64,000 bases of DNA. Source: Thiorhodococcus minor. GTDB taxonomy: Bacteria; Pseudomonadota; Gammaproteobacteria; Chromatiales; Chromatiaceae. Made by a program: the position numbers and the translations under genes. Below are positions 29,583 to 41,045 of this stretch, piece after piece. The stretch's first letter is position 1; the number at the start of each line of letters is the position of its first letter. The notes under the pieces were generated by a model that worked only from the letters and a program-made list of their open reading frames with translations, ran no database searches and was not told the DNA's origin. The stretch lies in NCBI RefSeq assembly GCF_010820565.1, contig NZ_JAAIJQ010000014.1, positions 23,518-87,517 on the forward strand, written 5' to 3'.

Positions 29583-31550
29583 TCAGGCGGCCATCCGGCT
29601 CAATTGCAGATTCCCGCACCCATCGAGGCGAGCGGCCCAGCCGGGCGCCAGCCAGGTCGTAGAGACCGCGTCCGCGATGATCGCCGGACCGCTGACGGAC
29701 GCCCGCTGCGCGACGGCCTCCCGGGAGATCACGGGGACGGGTGCATCACAGCCATAGGCAAACAAGTCCCGCGAGGCCACGAGAGCGGCCTCGGCTTCGA
29801 GCTCAGGCAGCCGCAGCCCGGGCAGAGGGCCACGGGCACGCACCCGAAGGTTGACCAGCTCGACGGGCAGCTCCAGGCGATGGCCATAGGCCGCCTGGTG
29901 GCGTGCGTGAAACCCCTCGATCGCCGCCTGGACCGAGCTCCAGGCGAGATTCAGCGTATGCGACTGGCCGCGGTAGCGCAGATCCAGAGAGCGCTCGATT
30001 CGCAGCCCATCCGGCTCCCAGCCCTCTCGGGCAAGCTCGGCGGCGGCCTGGTCCGCGAGCGCTTGCAGGGCGGCGGCGACTTCCTGGTCGCCCAGCTCGG
30101 CAATCAGACCCAGCCGGGTCCTCGTCAGGGTGCGGCCGGCGGGGGCGACCAGCATGCCCAAGGCGGAGAGCACGCCCGCGTGAACTGGCACCAGGGCCTG
30201 ACTCATCTCCAGTGCCTCGGCAAGGGCACAGACGTGCAGGCCTCCGGCACCCCCGAACGAGGTCAGCGTGAAGCCGCGGGGGTCCAGCCCGCGCTGCACT
30301 GAGATCACCCGCAGGGCACGCGCCATGTGCTCGTTCGCGATCCGCAGGATGCCCAAGGCAGTCTCCTCGACCGCGAGACCGAGCTGGCGTGCAACGCCTC
30401 CGAGGGCCTCGCGCGCCGCCGCGACATCCAGCCGCATCCGCCCGCCGAGGAAGCCCTCAGGGTCCAGCCGACCCAGGACCAGGTTGGCATCCGTAACCGT
30501 CGGCCGCGTCCCGCCTCGGCCGTAGCAGGCCGGTCCCGGGCTGGCGCCGGCCGACTCGGGACCGACGAGCAGGATCCCACCCGCGTCCACCTGGGCGATC
30601 GAGCCTCCACCCGCGCCGATGGTGTGCATGTCCACCATGGGCAGGGCGACCGGATAGCCGGCGATGCGGCCGGACGTGGTCAGCCGTGGCTCGCCGTCGA
30701 TGAGGGCGACGTCGGTCGAGGTCCCGCCCATGTCGAAGCTCAGCAGGCGCGGCGAGTCTTTCTCGGCAGCGGCGGCGAAGGCCGCGCCCGCCAAGCCGCC
30801 GGCCGGACCGGACAGCAGGAGCCGGGCGGCATGGCGCGCGGTCTGATCGGCCGCCACCGCCTCGCCGCTGCTCTGCATGACCGAGACGCGCGCACCGGGC
30901 AGACCTGCCGCGAGGCGATCGAGATAGCCGGCGACGACAGGCCCGACCCAGGCATTGATCCAGGTCGCGATGCCCCGCTCGTACTCGCCGGTCAGCGGCA
31001 AGACCTCGGACGAGCGGGAGACGAAGAGGTCGCTCGGCAGGGCGTCCGCCAGGGCGCGCTCGGCGCTGTCGTCGAGATAGGAGAAGAGGAGGTTGATCGC
31101 CACGGCCTCGGGCGCCAGCTGCGCGACCTTCGCCCTGAAGTCATCCAGGTCCGCCTGCGTCAGCGGCTCCACCCAGGTCGCGTCCGCGGCCAGGCGCCCG
31201 CCGGTCTCGATGCACAGCGCGCGGGGCACAGGCGGGGTTCGCGGCGGCGGCTGGAGGTCGTAGAGGTCCGCGCGTGCCTGGCGGCCAATGGTGAGCACAT
31301 CGCGCAGGCCCCGATTGGCCACATAGAGGGTGCGCACGCCCTTGCCCTCCAGAACGGCATTGGTTGCGACCGTGCTTCCATGGACGACGCGCAGTTCCTG
31401 GGGATCCAGGCCAAGCTCCGCGATCCCTTGCAGGATGGCCCGCTCGGGTGCATCGGACGTCGAGAGGACCTTGTGGGTGCGGATCGCGCCCTCGCGCCAG
31501 AGCACGAAATCGGTGAAGGTGCCGCCAGTGTCGATGCCGATCAAAGTCAT
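29583..31550 (-). CDS. Hydantoinase A / oxoprolinase (HyuA) family ATPase
   Basis: 655 residues. ASKHA-fold ATP-binding subunit: LIGIDTGGTFTDFVLWREG (phosphate loop), VHGSTVATNAVLEGKG, LLSFDMGGTSTDVALIDG and GAGGGSIAQVDAGG are diagnostic. HyuA usually works with a HyuB partner in ATP-driven opening of hydantoin, oxoproline or acetone-type substrates; no HyuB gene is next to it. It starts 18 bp after the penicillin-acylase-like gene stop on the same strand, so the two are likely cotranscribed. Substrate unknown. Confidence 0.88.
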   Translation of the reverse strand: MTLIGIDTGGTFTDFVLWREGAIRTHKVLSTSDAPERAILQGIAELGLDPQELRVVHGSTVATNAVLEGKGVRTLYVANRGLRDVLTIGRQARADLYDLQPPPRTPPVPRALCIETGGRLAADATWVEPLTQADLDDFRAKVAQLAPEAVAINLLFSYLDDSAERALADALPSDLFVSRSSEVLPLTGEYERGIATWINAWVGPVVAGYLDRLAAGLPGARVSVMQSSGEAVAADQTARHAARLLLSGPAGGLAGAAFAAAAEKDSPRLLSFDMGGTSTDVALIDGEPRLTTSGRIAGYPVALPMVDMHTIGAGGGSIAQVDAGGILLVGPESAGASPGPACYGRGGTRPTVTDANLVLGRLDPEGFLGGRMRLDVAAAREALGGVARQLGLAVEETALGILRIANEHMARALRVISVQRGLDPRGFTLTSFGGAGGLHVCALAEALEMSQALVPVHAGVLSALGMLVAPAGRTLTRTRLGLIAELGDQEVAAALQALADQAAAELAREGWEPDGLRIERSLDLRYRGQSHTLNLAWSSVQAAIEGFHARHQAAYGHRLELPVELVNLRVRARGPLPGLRLPELEAEAALVASRDLFAYGCDAPVPVISREAVAQRASVSGPAIIADAVSTTWLAPGWAARLDGCGNLQLSRMAA

Positions 31551-31568
31551 GGAGCGCTCGGGGTCCGA

Positions 31569-34028
31569 TCAGTTGCCTGGGCTCAGGAGAAGCTCGCCGA
31601 TTGTCGCGCCCTCGGCCGGTCCCTTCCAGGGCCAGGCGTGGCCGCGCACGGCGCGCCAATCCTCGAGCTGGTCGTCGCGGTAGGGCGAGAAGACATGCCC
31701 GGACTGCCCGAGCGTTAGCGAGCCGCGCGTCTGGCTCCAGTCCCCCGGCGTCGCGACGAGCCGCATGGAGGGCACGAAGAGGACGCGCCAGAGATCCTGG
31801 GGCAGGGCCTTGGCGACGTCGATCGTATCCGCGCTTCCGCCCACAGCCACGGGTCCTGCGCTGAAGAGTCCGCCCACCAGGGGAAGGCCGTCGAAGGCAT
31901 GTGGAAAGGCGACCGAGCGCACCAGGGCCAGGGCCGGTGGCTCTCCGGCCTCGGCGCCCGGAGGCAGCTCCGCGAGCCTTGCCGAGGCCGCCCGGAGCGC
32001 CCGCGCCCAGATCTCGGCGGGCGCCTCCGTCTCGGGTGTGGTCACGTCGTCCCAGAAGCTCGAGACACTGCTGCGCAGGGTCTCGGCAAGGGGATCATAG
32101 TGGACGATGGCAAGCGACATGAGTGCCGGCAGGTCCTCGCCCAGCTCGTCACCATAGAGCGCCTGGAACAGGGCCGACTCCAGGAGCTCGACGAAGACGG
32201 CCGAGCGGCTCTCCGCGATCATGGCACCGTCCCAGTCCCGCAAATAGGTCTCCACCAGCTCCCAGGCCCCCGCGTCCTCGGCGCGGATCTCGGGCTCCAG
32301 GGCCAGCACAGCGTCGCGCACCGCGCGCGCCCGCAGGCTGACGCGATCCCCTTGGATGCGGGCCATGTCGTCGGCCTCGAGGACAGGCTCACCCGCAAGC
32401 AGCGCGGCGATGCGCTGCGCCCGGTGCGGCGAGCTCCAGGCATTGCTGACGCGCACGGGATAGTCGGGCGCGATCGAGCGGTTGTTGGCCGTAATCAAGA
32501 TGCCGGTAACCGGATCGACATAGGCTGGATTCATCTCCTGAGGCACCAGCCCCTGCCAGGCGTAGGCGTCGATCCAGCCGGGGAGGGGGAAGGCGCCCGT
32601 GCCCTTGCCGCGCTGGGGCAGCTGACCTGTCATCTGCCAGGCGATCCCGCCATCGCGATGCGCCAGCATGAGATTCGCGCTGACATGGCGCATGTCCAGC
32701 CCGGCCGCCATGGCGGCCTCCAGGGTCCGCGCCTGACAGAGCCGACGGACCGCGCGAAAGCCGAGATCCGGCTGGTCGTGTGCCTGCCGCAGCACGAGCA
32801 GGTCCTCGAGGCCGGCGTCCGGCAGGTCCATGAGACTGCCGGTGACCTCGCCAAGGATGTCATTGAGGACGAGGCCCCGGCTCGTGCTGCGGATCGCGAC
32901 GCGCACGGGCTGGCCGCCCTTGACGGCAATGCTTTCCCAGCGCGTCGCGATGGGCTCGGACTCACCGCCGGAGCGCAGCACATGCGCACCGTCGTCGGTC
33001 ACCTGCTCAATGAAGACGTCCTGGGTATCCGCGATCACCGACGTGATGCCCCAGGCGAGATCCGCGTTGTGGCCGATGAGGATCAGAGGCACCCCAGGCA
33101 GGGCGGCCCCCGCGACGTGAAACTGCGGCGCGCTCAGCTCCAGCTCATACCAGATGCTCGGCGTCGAGGCCGCCAGGTGAGGATCGTTGGCCAGAAGCGC
33201 CCCGCCAGTGGCCGATCTCAGGCCGGACACCAGCCAGGCATTGCTCGCCGGACCCTGCATCGGCATCCCGAGCCTGCCGGGCAGTGCCAAGAGCCGGTCC
33301 AGCCGCGCCGGATCGACCCGGGCGACGCGCCCAGCCCCCCGCTGCGCCAGATAGCTGACCAGCTCGGGCTCGACCAGGGGCGCGGGCAGCCCCTCATCCA
33401 CGGGAAAGAGCTCGCGCGCCAGGGTCGGTCCGATGCGCTGGGCCAGCCGCAGGAAGGTCAGCTCGCCGCGCAGGTTGAAGGATTGGGTCCAAGCCATGTA
33501 GGCACCGATCGCCAGGCTGTCCTCGGGTCGCCAGGGCTCGGGCCCGAGCCGCGCGATCAGGTACTCGAGCGGCAGACGCCCGGCCGAGCGCGCGATATAG
33601 GCGTTCACGCCATCCGCATAGGCCCGCAGCAGGGCGACATCGTCGGGCTCCAGGGCCGCGAGGCTGCGCCGCGCCTCGGCGCCGAGCGCGATGGTGCGAA
33701 AGAAGCGATCGACCGGCAGCAGCTTCGGACCGAAGAGCTCGGCCAGCCGGCCGCTGGCGAGCCGGCGCATCAGGTCCATCTGCCAAAGCCGCTCGGACGC
33801 CACCACATAGCCCTGAGCAAAGAGCAGATCGTGCAGACTGTCCGCCGCGATGCTCGGGACGGCGTGCGGGCCGTATACGACCCGCACAGGCGCAGCCAGC
33901 CCTGGCAGCGCCACAGTGCCGTCATAGAGGGGCTCCGCGCGCTTTCCGAGCCAATAGACGCCAGCGACGCCTGCAATGAGCAGCAGAAGCAGGATCGACA
34001 GCGTCCAGCGTAGGACAAGACGCAACAT
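31569..34028 (-). CDS. Penicillin acylase family protein (Ntn hydrolase)
   Basis: 819 residues from the ATG at 34028 (a GTG lies 12 bp earlier). An N-terminal membrane anchor or signal (about 3-28) is followed by an alpha-chain domain with [20 protein letters not shown] and GRLAELFG. The autocleavage and nucleophile site is [12 protein letters not shown] with Ser near residue 262; then [18 protein letters not shown] and [14 protein letters not shown]. The family removes acyl chains from amides: penicillins, cyclic lipopeptides or N-acyl-homoserine lactones. It should act in the periplasm. The actual substrate, possibly a signal molecule, cannot be read from sequence. Confidence 0.88.
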   Translation of the reverse strand: MLRLVLRWTLSILLLLLIAGVAGVYWLGKRAEPLYDGTVALPGLAAPVRVVYGPHAVPSIAADSLHDLLFAQGYVVASERLWQMDLMRRLASGRLAELFGPKLLPVDRFFRTIALGAEARRSLAALEPDDVALLRAYADGVNAYIARSAGRLPLEYLIARLGPEPWRPEDSLAIGAYMAWTQSFNLRGELTFLRLAQRIGPTLARELFPVDEGLPAPLVEPELVSYLAQRGAGRVARVDPARLDRLLALPGRLGMPMQGPASNAWLVSGLRSATGGALLANDPHLAASTPSIWYELELSAPQFHVAGAALPGVPLILIGHNADLAWGITSVIADTQDVFIEQVTDDGAHVLRSGGESEPIATRWESIAVKGGQPVRVAIRSTSRGLVLNDILGEVTGSLMDLPDAGLEDLLVLRQAHDQPDLGFRAVRRLCQARTLEAAMAAGLDMRHVSANLMLAHRDGGIAWQMTGQLPQRGKGTGAFPLPGWIDAYAWQGLVPQEMNPAYVDPVTGILITANNRSIAPDYPVRVSNAWSSPHRAQRIAALLAGEPVLEADDMARIQGDRVSLRARAVRDAVLALEPEIRAEDAGAWELVETYLRDWDGAMIAESRSAVFVELLESALFQALYGDELGEDLPALMSLAIVHYDPLAETLRSSVSSFWDDVTTPETEAPAEIWARALRAASARLAELPPGAEAGEPPALALVRSVAFPHAFDGLPLVGGLFSAGPVAVGGSADTIDVAKALPQDLWRVLFVPSMRLVATPGDWSQTRGSLTLGQSGHVFSPYRDDQLEDWRAVRGHAWPWKGPAEGATIGELLLSPGN

Positions 34029-34100
34029 GGACTTATACACCCGTTGGCGGCTTGGTTAAGATCGAGGCCGCCATTGTCCCACCGCAGAGGAGTCAACGCG

Positions 34101-35039
34101 ATGCCGACCCAGCCCGATTCGCAAGCCGTGAAGGACTACCTGATGGATCTGCAAGAGCGCATCACCGACGCCTTGCGCGCGACCGACGGCGGCGCCGGAT
34201 TCAGGCAGGACAGCTGGGAGCGCCCGGGAGGCGGGGGAGGGCGGACCCGCATCATGCAGGACGGCATGGTCTTCGAGCGCTGCGGCATCAACTTCTCGCA
34301 CGTGCATGGCGACCAGCTCCCCGCGTCGGCCAGCGCCCAGCGGCCCGAGCTGGCCGGGCGCAGTTTCGAGGCCATGGGCGTCTCTCTGGTCGCCCACCCG
34401 CAAAATCCCTATGTGCCTTCGTCGCATCTCAATGTACGCTTCTTCATCGCCAGCAAAGACGGCGCGGATCCGGTCTGGTGGTTTGGCGGCGGCTTCGACC
34501 TCACGCCCTATTACGGCTTCGAGGAGGACGTCCTCCATTGGCACCGCAACGCGCGCGAGGCCTGCGCCCCCTTCGGCGCGGATCTCTATCCGCGCTTCAA
34601 GGCCTGGTGCGACCAGTATTTCTATCTCAAGCACCGCGACGAGCCGCGCGGCGTCGGCGGTCTCTTCTTCGACGATTTCGCCGAGGGCGGCTTCGACCAG
34701 GCCTTCGCCTTTCTGCGCAGCGTCGGCGACCACTACCTGACTGGCTATCTGCCCATCGTCAACCGCCGCTGGGCAAAGACCTACGGCGATCGCGAGCGCG
34801 CCTTCCAGAAATACCGCCGCGGCCGCTACGTCGAGTTCAATCTCGTCTTCGACCGCGGCACCCTGTTCGGGCTCCAATCCGGCGGTCGAACCGAATCCAT
34901 CCTCATGTCCATGCCGCCCGAGGTGAGCTGGCGCTACGACTATCATCCCGAGCCGGGCACACCAGAGGCTGCGCTCTACGAGCGCTTCCTGGTGGTGCGT
35001 GACTGGCTGGGCGAGGAGGAGGGTGCGGCATCGACTTAG
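34101..35039 (+). CDS. hemF: Oxygen-dependent coproporphyrinogen III oxidase
   Basis: 312 residues; ATG at 34101 with an AGAGGAG ribosome site. Haem/chlorophyll pathway: decarboxylates coproporphyrinogen III to protoporphyrinogen IX using O2. Signatures: [63 protein letters not shown] and [20 protein letters not shown]. The gene implies growth with at least some oxygen. Divergent from the acylase gene with 72 bp between. Confidence 0.97.
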   Translation: MPTQPDSQAVKDYLMDLQERITDALRATDGGAGFRQDSWERPGGGGGRTRIMQDGMVFERCGINFSHVHGDQLPASASAQRPELAGRSFEAMGVSLVAHPQNPYVPSSHLNVRFFIASKDGADPVWWFGGGFDLTPYYGFEEDVLHWHRNAREACAPFGADLYPRFKAWCDQYFYLKHRDEPRGVGGLFFDDFAEGGFDQAFAFLRSVGDHYLTGYLPIVNRRWAKTYGDRERAFQKYRRGRYVEFNLVFDRGTLFGLQSGGRTESILMSMPPEVSWRYDYHPEPGTPEAALYERFLVVRDWLGEEEGAAST

Positions 35040-35062
35040 CCGGGCTGGGCGCATCCACCGCC

Positions 35063-36226
35063 ATGCAGACGGCCAGCCAGGAAGGTCCAAAGCGGCCATC
35101 CCCCTTCGTCCGGCTCGACTACCTCGACGCCCTGCGCGGCTATGCGGCGCTCTACGTCCTACTCTTCCATGTAGCCTGGCTGCCGGAAGATCGTCTGGCG
35201 CTTCCAGCCTGGATGTCCGACTACGTCCTCAACGGAAGCACGGGCGTCGACCTCTTCTTCGTGCTCAGCGCCTTTGCCTTATCCTACTCACTGGACGCGA
35301 GGCATGGCGAGCGCCACTTGATCCGGCACTTCTACATCCGGCGCTTCTTCCGGATCGCCCCCCTTTTCTACGTCATGATGGCCTTCTACTACGCCAAGGA
35401 CCTCTGGCAGACCGGCACCTGGCACTCAGGGAGCGAGGTGCTGATCAACGCCTCGCTCCTGTTCAATCTCTTCCCCTCCCACATCCTCGGCTATGTCTGG
35501 GCGAGCTGGACGATCGGGGTCGAGGTCCTCTTCTATCTCGTCTTTCCGCTCATCTTCTCTCGCGTCCGAGGTGTCGGCGGAACGGCGGCGCTCTTCCTGA
35601 TCACAGCACTGGGAGCCAACGCATGGTCCTTCCTGCTCGACCACTATGGTGTCGCCTCCGGATACCTGACGCCGGATCAGCTCGAGACGGTCAGACATCA
35701 TAGCTTCCTCAGCGCACTGCCGGTCTTCGTGAGCGGCATGCTCGCCTATCGCCTGCACAGCGGCTATCTTGCGCGGCTGGGCGCACCGTCTCGGCGGCGG
35801 CTCGGGTCCTTGCTGATCCTGCTCTTCGCGGCGCTCTACTGGGCCTTGCTCGACGAGCGACTGCACGGCCTGCTTTGGGACGAGCAGGTCTGGCTCGGAC
35901 CCATCTACGCCTGCCTGGTGTTGGGCCTGGCGCTGCGGCCTGCAAAGCTGCTGGTCAACGGAATCACGGTGAGGCTCGGCAAGGTCAGCTACTCGCTCTA
36001 TCTGCTGCACCCAAGCCTGGTCGTCTTTCTCGCTCCGGCCTACCACCTGCTCTATACGTGGATTCCGAGCACCACGGGCGCCTTCCTCGCCGCGTTCGCG
36101 GTAACGGCCCTGATGCTCACGGCCGCCTCGGCGCTGAGCTACAAGGCGATCGAGCGCGCTGGCATGCGGCTTGGCGAGCGGGTCATCGCGCGCGGCTCAC
36201 GGCCAAGCCTGCTCGCGACGCCCTGA
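35063..36226 (+). CDS. Acyltransferase 3 (OafA/YrhL-type) membrane protein
   Basis: 387 residues, about ten hydrophobic segments. FVRLDYLDALRGYAALYVLL and the following FHVAWL is the family start (Arg-Leu-Asp-x-Leu-Arg-Gly and active-site His). The central FFVLSAFALSYSL and RRFFRIAPLF motifs are conserved. Such enzymes O-acetylate surface polysaccharides or other acceptors. No glycan gene is nearby. 23 bp after hemF, maybe cotranscribed by chance. Confidence 0.87.
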   Translation: MQTASQEGPKRPSPFVRLDYLDALRGYAALYVLLFHVAWLPEDRLALPAWMSDYVLNGSTGVDLFFVLSAFALSYSLDARHGERHLIRHFYIRRFFRIAPLFYVMMAFYYAKDLWQTGTWHSGSEVLINASLLFNLFPSHILGYVWASWTIGVEVLFYLVFPLIFSRVRGVGGTAALFLITALGANAWSFLLDHYGVASGYLTPDQLETVRHHSFLSALPVFVSGMLAYRLHSGYLARLGAPSRRRLGSLLILLFAALYWALLDERLHGLLWDEQVWLGPIYACLVLGLALRPAKLLVNGITVRLGKVSYSLYLLHPSLVVFLAPAYHLLYTWIPSTTGAFLAAFAVTALMLTAASALSYKAIERAGMRLGERVIARGSRPSLLATP

Positions 36227-36263
36227 CACAGGCTTGTCGCCGGTCCAAAACGGAGAGTCATCC

Positions 36264-37304
36264 ATGAAGTACGTCGAGGTCATCGCAAACGCAGGAAGCG
36301 CCGACACCATCGCGGAGGCGGCGGCGCGCGCCAAGGCCGTGGACTTCCGGCTCGGCCCGGCCGGCGAAGACGGCATGCAGCAGATGCGCATGCTGGTGAG
36401 CGACAGCCGCCTGCAGCGCCTGCTGGACATCCTGCAGACGGTGCTCGGCGCCCAGCCCATGGCGAGGATCATCGTCCTCCCGGTCGAGGTCTCCATCCCT
36501 CAGCCGGACGAGGGCGAGCGCAAGGAAGAGGATTCGGCGACGGCGGCGCGGGAATCCCTGTACGAGGGCGTCGAAAAGAGCTCGCGCATGGACGGCAGCT
36601 ACGCCCTGCTGGTCGTGCTCTCGACCGTGGTCGCGGCGATCGGCCTCATCGAGGACAACGTCGCGGTCGTGATCGGCGCCATGGTGATCGCGCCCCTGCT
36701 GGGGCCCAATCTCGCCTTGAGCCTCGGGACCGCGCTGGGCGACATCGGACTCATGAGGAAGGCGGTCGCCACCCTCTTCTTCGGCATCGCCGTCGCGGTC
36801 GCGCTCTCGGCGGCGCTCGCCTATTTCTGGCCCAATGACCTGACCAGCGACGAGGTGCTCGCGCGCACCCAGCCGGGCCTGGAATCCGTCGCGCTCGCGC
36901 TGGCCTCGGGCGCCGCCGCGGCGCTGTCGCTGACCACAGGCCTCTCCAGCGTCCTGGTCGGGGTCATGGTCGCCGTGGCACTGCTGCCGCCAGCGGCGAC
37001 GCTCGGGCTCATGCTGGGCGACGCCCGCTTCGATCTCGCCGGCGGCGCGGGGCTGCTGCTCGCGGTGAACGTGGTGTGCGTCAATCTGGCGAGCAAGATC
37101 GTCTTCTTCGCCAAGGGCATCAGTCCGCGCAAATGGCTCGAAAAGGAAAAGGCGAAGCGGGCGATGGTCACCTATGTCCTGGTGTGGGTGCTCACGCTGC
37201 TCGTGCTCATCTTCGTCATCCTCGAGCGCGACGCCTTGATCCCGGAAAGCCTCGACGAGGCCATCGAAGAGCACGTGCAGAAGCCCCTGGAGCAAGGGTC
37301 CTGA
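36264..37304 (+). CDS. TIGR00341 / DUF389 family membrane protein
   Basis: 346 residues from the ATG at 36264 (GGAGAG upstream). The first 100 residues are soluble; then about seven helices. The family core GAMVIAPLLGPNLALSLGTA and VALLPPAATLGLMLGD match DUF389. Function unknown; often annotated as an uncharacterised hydrophobic domain. Ends at a TGA to which a partial repeat element is directly attached. Confidence 0.85.
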   Translation: MKYVEVIANAGSADTIAEAAARAKAVDFRLGPAGEDGMQQMRMLVSDSRLQRLLDILQTVLGAQPMARIIVLPVEVSIPQPDEGERKEEDSATAARESLYEGVEKSSRMDGSYALLVVLSTVVAAIGLIEDNVAVVIGAMVIAPLLGPNLALSLGTALGDIGLMRKAVATLFFGIAVAVALSAALAYFWPNDLTSDEVLARTQPGLESVALALASGAAAALSLTTGLSSVLVGVMVAVALLPPAATLGLMLGDARFDLAGGAGLLLAVNVVCVNLASKIVFFAKGISPRKWLEKEKAKRAMVTYVLVWVLTLLVLIFVILERDALIPESLDEAIEEHVQKPLEQGS

Positions 37305-37357
37305 GAGGCTGTCTGACGATCGCTATCACCCGTGCTGCAGGGGCGAATGCATTCGCC
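37305..37357 (+). mobile_element. Partial copy of the 110-bp miniature element
   Basis: Starts GAGGCTGTCTG and contains ggggcgaatgcattcgcc (37340-37357), matching the left half of the element at 52388-52497 (GAAGCTGTCTG and ggggcgaattcattcgcc) in the same orientation and with equal spacing. It begins just after TGA, the same 3-bp flank as the intact copy. No right half is seen, so it is truncated or decayed. Confidence 0.6.
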
Positions 37358-37368
37358 TTCTCGCCAGC

Positions 37369-37436
37369 GTGGAGCGGCGCCCCGCCGCGACTGAGACGGT
37401 GGGAGCTGATCCGTCGCGCCGGGGCGGCACTCCCAC
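37369..37436. repeat. Inverted copies of a GC-rich dispersed repeat
   Basis: 37369-37391 (gtggagcggcgccccgccgc plus gac) and 37413-37436 (reverse, ending cggcactcccac) form two inverted half-copies able to pair. A single copy of the same core lies at 51019-51043 in reverse orientation. Intergenic between the TIGR00341 gene and thioredoxin. Probably a REP-like element. Confidence 0.6.
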
Positions 37437-37551
37437 GCAATGCCTGCCCGATGGCGTGTGATCGAATCGCCTTTGGTTAAGAAGACTCTCGGAAATCGCC
37501 TAAGAGCGTCGCAAGCCGGCAAGTCGGGCGAGCCAGCGCGGCACAAGCCGA

Positions 37552-37911
37552 TCAGCCCAGATGCTCCTGCAGCCACTCGTTGATCTGATACCGCGAGCGC
37601 GCCCCACTGAAGCGTCCGCGCTCCTCGCCTTCCTGAAAGAGGATGACGGTGGGGAATCCGCGCACCCTGTAGTGGCCGGCGACGCGCATGTTCTCGCCCT
37701 CGTCGACCTCCAGCTTGGCCAGCAGGATGCGGCCTTCGTGCTCCTCGATGACGCGCTTGAGGTGCGGCGTCAGGGCATGGCAGGGGCCGCACCAATCGGC
37801 CCAGAAATCGACCAGGATGGGGTGCCCGTGCGAGGCCTCGACCACCTCGGCTTGAAAGCGGTCGTGATCGGTGTCGAAGATGTGCGGATCTGGATGGGAA
37901 ACCTGCAGCAT
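37552..37911 (-). CDS. Thioredoxin family protein
   Basis: 119 residues, a single thioredoxin fold without signal peptide. Active site DFWADWCGPCHAL; the cis-Pro loop reads RVRGFPTVILFQ. Close to thioredoxin in length (109) but with a YbbN-like N-terminal stretch (VSHPDPHIFDTDHDRFQAEV). Cytoplasmic thiol-disulfide reductant. It stands alone, convergent with the TIGR00341 gene. Confidence 0.9.
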   Translation of the reverse strand: MLQVSHPDPHIFDTDHDRFQAEVVEASHGHPILVDFWADWCGPCHALTPHLKRVIEEHEGRILLAKLEVDEGENMRVAGHYRVRGFPTVILFQEGEERGRFSGARSRYQINEWLQEHLG

Positions 37912-37966
37912 GACGAAGCCCGGAAGTGGATGGAGGCTCGGATCTTAGCCCGAAACAGGGCGATGA

Positions 37967-39073
<1,107 letters not shown>

Positions 39074-39239
39074 CGCCCTCGACGCGACCCTTTTCGCCGC
39101 AGGATGGACAAGACTCCCCCATACTGACGGCTGACAACGAGCAAACATCGCGCGGCAAGGGACTGCCGCACCTTTTTCAGGCAGCTCACGGCATCCGCCA
39201 GCCAGGTCCTGAGAACCGCCCCCGACATCCCTCCGACGC

Positions 39240-40061
39240 ATGCCAGACCAATACGCCGTCATCGGCAACCCCATCGCCCACAGCAAGTCACCCGCCATCC
39301 ACGCCGAGTTCGCCCGCCAGACCGCACAGGATCTGGAGTACGGCCGCATCCTCGGCAGCCTGGAGGACTTCGCGGGAGACGTCAGGCAATTCATCTCCCA
39401 GGGCGGACAGGGGCTGAATGTCACCGTCCCCTTCAAGGAGCAGGCCTGGGCGCTCGCAGACCAGCGCAGCGCCAGGGCCGAGACCGCGGGCGCGGTGAAC
39501 ACCCTCATTCGGCTGGAGGATGGCCGCCTGCGCGGCGACAACACCGACGGCGTCGGCCTGGTGCGCGACCTGAGCGCGAATCACGGCTTCGACTTCGGAG
39601 GCGCCAGGGTCCTGCTGCTCGGCGCCGGCGGCGCCTCACGCGGCGTGCTCCTGCCATTGCTCGAGACAGGGCTCGCCGAGCTGGTCATCGCCAATCGCAC
39701 GGCAGCCAAGGCCGTCGACCTGGCCGCGCTCGGCGCCCGGCTGGGTCCCGTCACCGGCTGCGGCCTGGATGCGCTTGCGGACAAGCGTTTCGACCTCATC
39801 ATCAACGCGACCTCGGCCGGCCTGAGCGACACAGTTCCAGCCATCCCGGACGACGGTCTGCGGCCGGGCGGCTGGACCTACGACATGCTCTACGGCGACC
39901 AGCCCACCGCCTTCTGCCGCTGGGGCCAGGATCACGGCGCCAGCCGTGCCCTCGATGGCCTGGGCATGCTGGTGGAGCAGGCGGCCGAGTCCTTCTGGCT
40001 GTGGCGCGGCGTGCGCCCCGAGACCACAGGCGTCATCAAGGGGTTACGCGGCGCGAGCTAG
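39240..40061 (+). CDS. aroE: Shikimate dehydrogenase (NADP+)
   Basis: 273 residues. Reduces 3-dehydroshikimate. [32 protein letters not shown] (catalytic Lys), [13 protein letters not shown], the NADP loop [13 protein letters not shown] and [11 protein letters not shown], and [11 protein letters not shown] are canonical. Confidence 0.97.
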   Translation: MPDQYAVIGNPIAHSKSPAIHAEFARQTAQDLEYGRILGSLEDFAGDVRQFISQGGQGLNVTVPFKEQAWALADQRSARAETAGAVNTLIRLEDGRLRGDNTDGVGLVRDLSANHGFDFGGARVLLLGAGGASRGVLLPLLETGLAELVIANRTAAKAVDLAALGARLGPVTGCGLDALADKRFDLIINATSAGLSDTVPAIPDDGLRPGGWTYDMLYGDQPTAFCRWGQDHGASRALDGLGMLVEQAAESFWLWRGVRPETTGVIKGLRGAS

Positions 40062-40154
40062 CCTCGGGACCGAGCGTATCCGGCGCCTTGGGCAGGCCAT
40101 CGGCAGCGCTTCCACAGCGACAGCCCTTCAACAACCGACTTGGGAGTCGAAGCG

Positions 40155-41033
40155 ATGAAGACCGCGGTATTGGGCTTGGGACTCATGGGCGCAGAGATCG
40201 CCTTGCGCCTGAAGCGCCAGGGGCGTGACGTCCTCTGCTGGAACCGCAGCGCCGAGCGCTCCGAGGCGGCCCGCGAGCGCGGACTCGCCGCCCGGGCGAC
40301 GGCGACGGAGGCCATCGCCGAATCCGAGATCACGCTCTTGGTCCTCAGCGACGCCGAGGCGATCCGCGCCACCCTCTTCGAGAGCGGGGACGCCGATGCC
40401 CTGGACGGCCGTATCCTCATCCAGATGGGCACCATCGCCCCCCGCGAGAGCCGCGAGATCGCCGGGCGTGTCGCCGCTCAAGGCGGTCAGTACCTGGAAG
40501 CGCCAGTCTTGGGCAGCCTGCCCGAGGCCCGCGAGGGCAGGCTCATCCTCATGGCCGGCGGCGACCCTGAGCTCTTCGAGCACTGCCTGCCGGTCTTCAG
40601 AGACCTCAGCCGCGATCCCCAGCGCATCGGCGAGATCGGGCAAGGCGCGGCCATGAAGCTCGCCATGAACCAGCTCATCGCCGGTCTGACCTCCACCTTC
40701 GCGCTCAGCCTCGGACTGGTGCGCCGCGAGGAGATCGACGTCGAGCAGTTCATGGGCCTGCTCCGCGACAGCGCCCTCTATGCCAAGACTTTCGACAAGA
40801 AGCTGGACAAGTATCTAAGCCATGAATACGGCGCGGCCAACTTCCCACTCAAGCACCTCCTGAAAGACGTCCGCCTATTCAAGCAGGTCGCCGAGGAGAG
40901 CTTCCTGGATACAGCCCTCATCGGCGCGATCGAAGACAGCTGCCGCCAAGCCGAGGCCTTGGGATTCGGTGATCAGGACTACTCGGCGCTCTACGAGGCC
41001 CTGTGTCCGGATCCCTATGGACCGTCCTCCTGA
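40155..41033 (+). CDS. NAD(P)-binding beta-hydroxyacid dehydrogenase (GarR/3-HIBDH family)
   Basis: 292 residues from the ATG at 40155. N-terminal Rossmann motif VLGLGLMGAEIALRLKRQG with a following NR (NADP preference), then APVLGSLPEAREGRLILMAG and the catalytic-lysine helix GAAMKLAMNQLIAG. Resembles the glyoxylate/succinic semialdehyde reductase group. Substrate not determinable. It is followed 12 bp later by the unknown gene at 41046, probably one operon. Confidence 0.9.
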   Translation: MKTAVLGLGLMGAEIALRLKRQGRDVLCWNRSAERSEAARERGLAARATATEAIAESEITLLVLSDAEAIRATLFESGDADALDGRILIQMGTIAPRESREIAGRVAAQGGQYLEAPVLGSLPEAREGRLILMAGGDPELFEHCLPVFRDLSRDPQRIGEIGQGAAMKLAMNQLIAGLTSTFALSLGLVRREEIDVEQFMGLLRDSALYAKTFDKKLDKYLSHEYGAANFPLKHLLKDVRLFKQVAEESFLDTALIGAIEDSCRQAEALGFGDQDYSALYEALCPDPYGPSS

Positions 41034-41045
41034 GACCCGACACCC

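Noticed and set aside
31899..34013. A 704-codon plus-strand frame opposite the penicillin-acylase-like gene
   Set aside because: No family motif; it is antisense to conserved acylase motifs and is explained by third-position GC bias.
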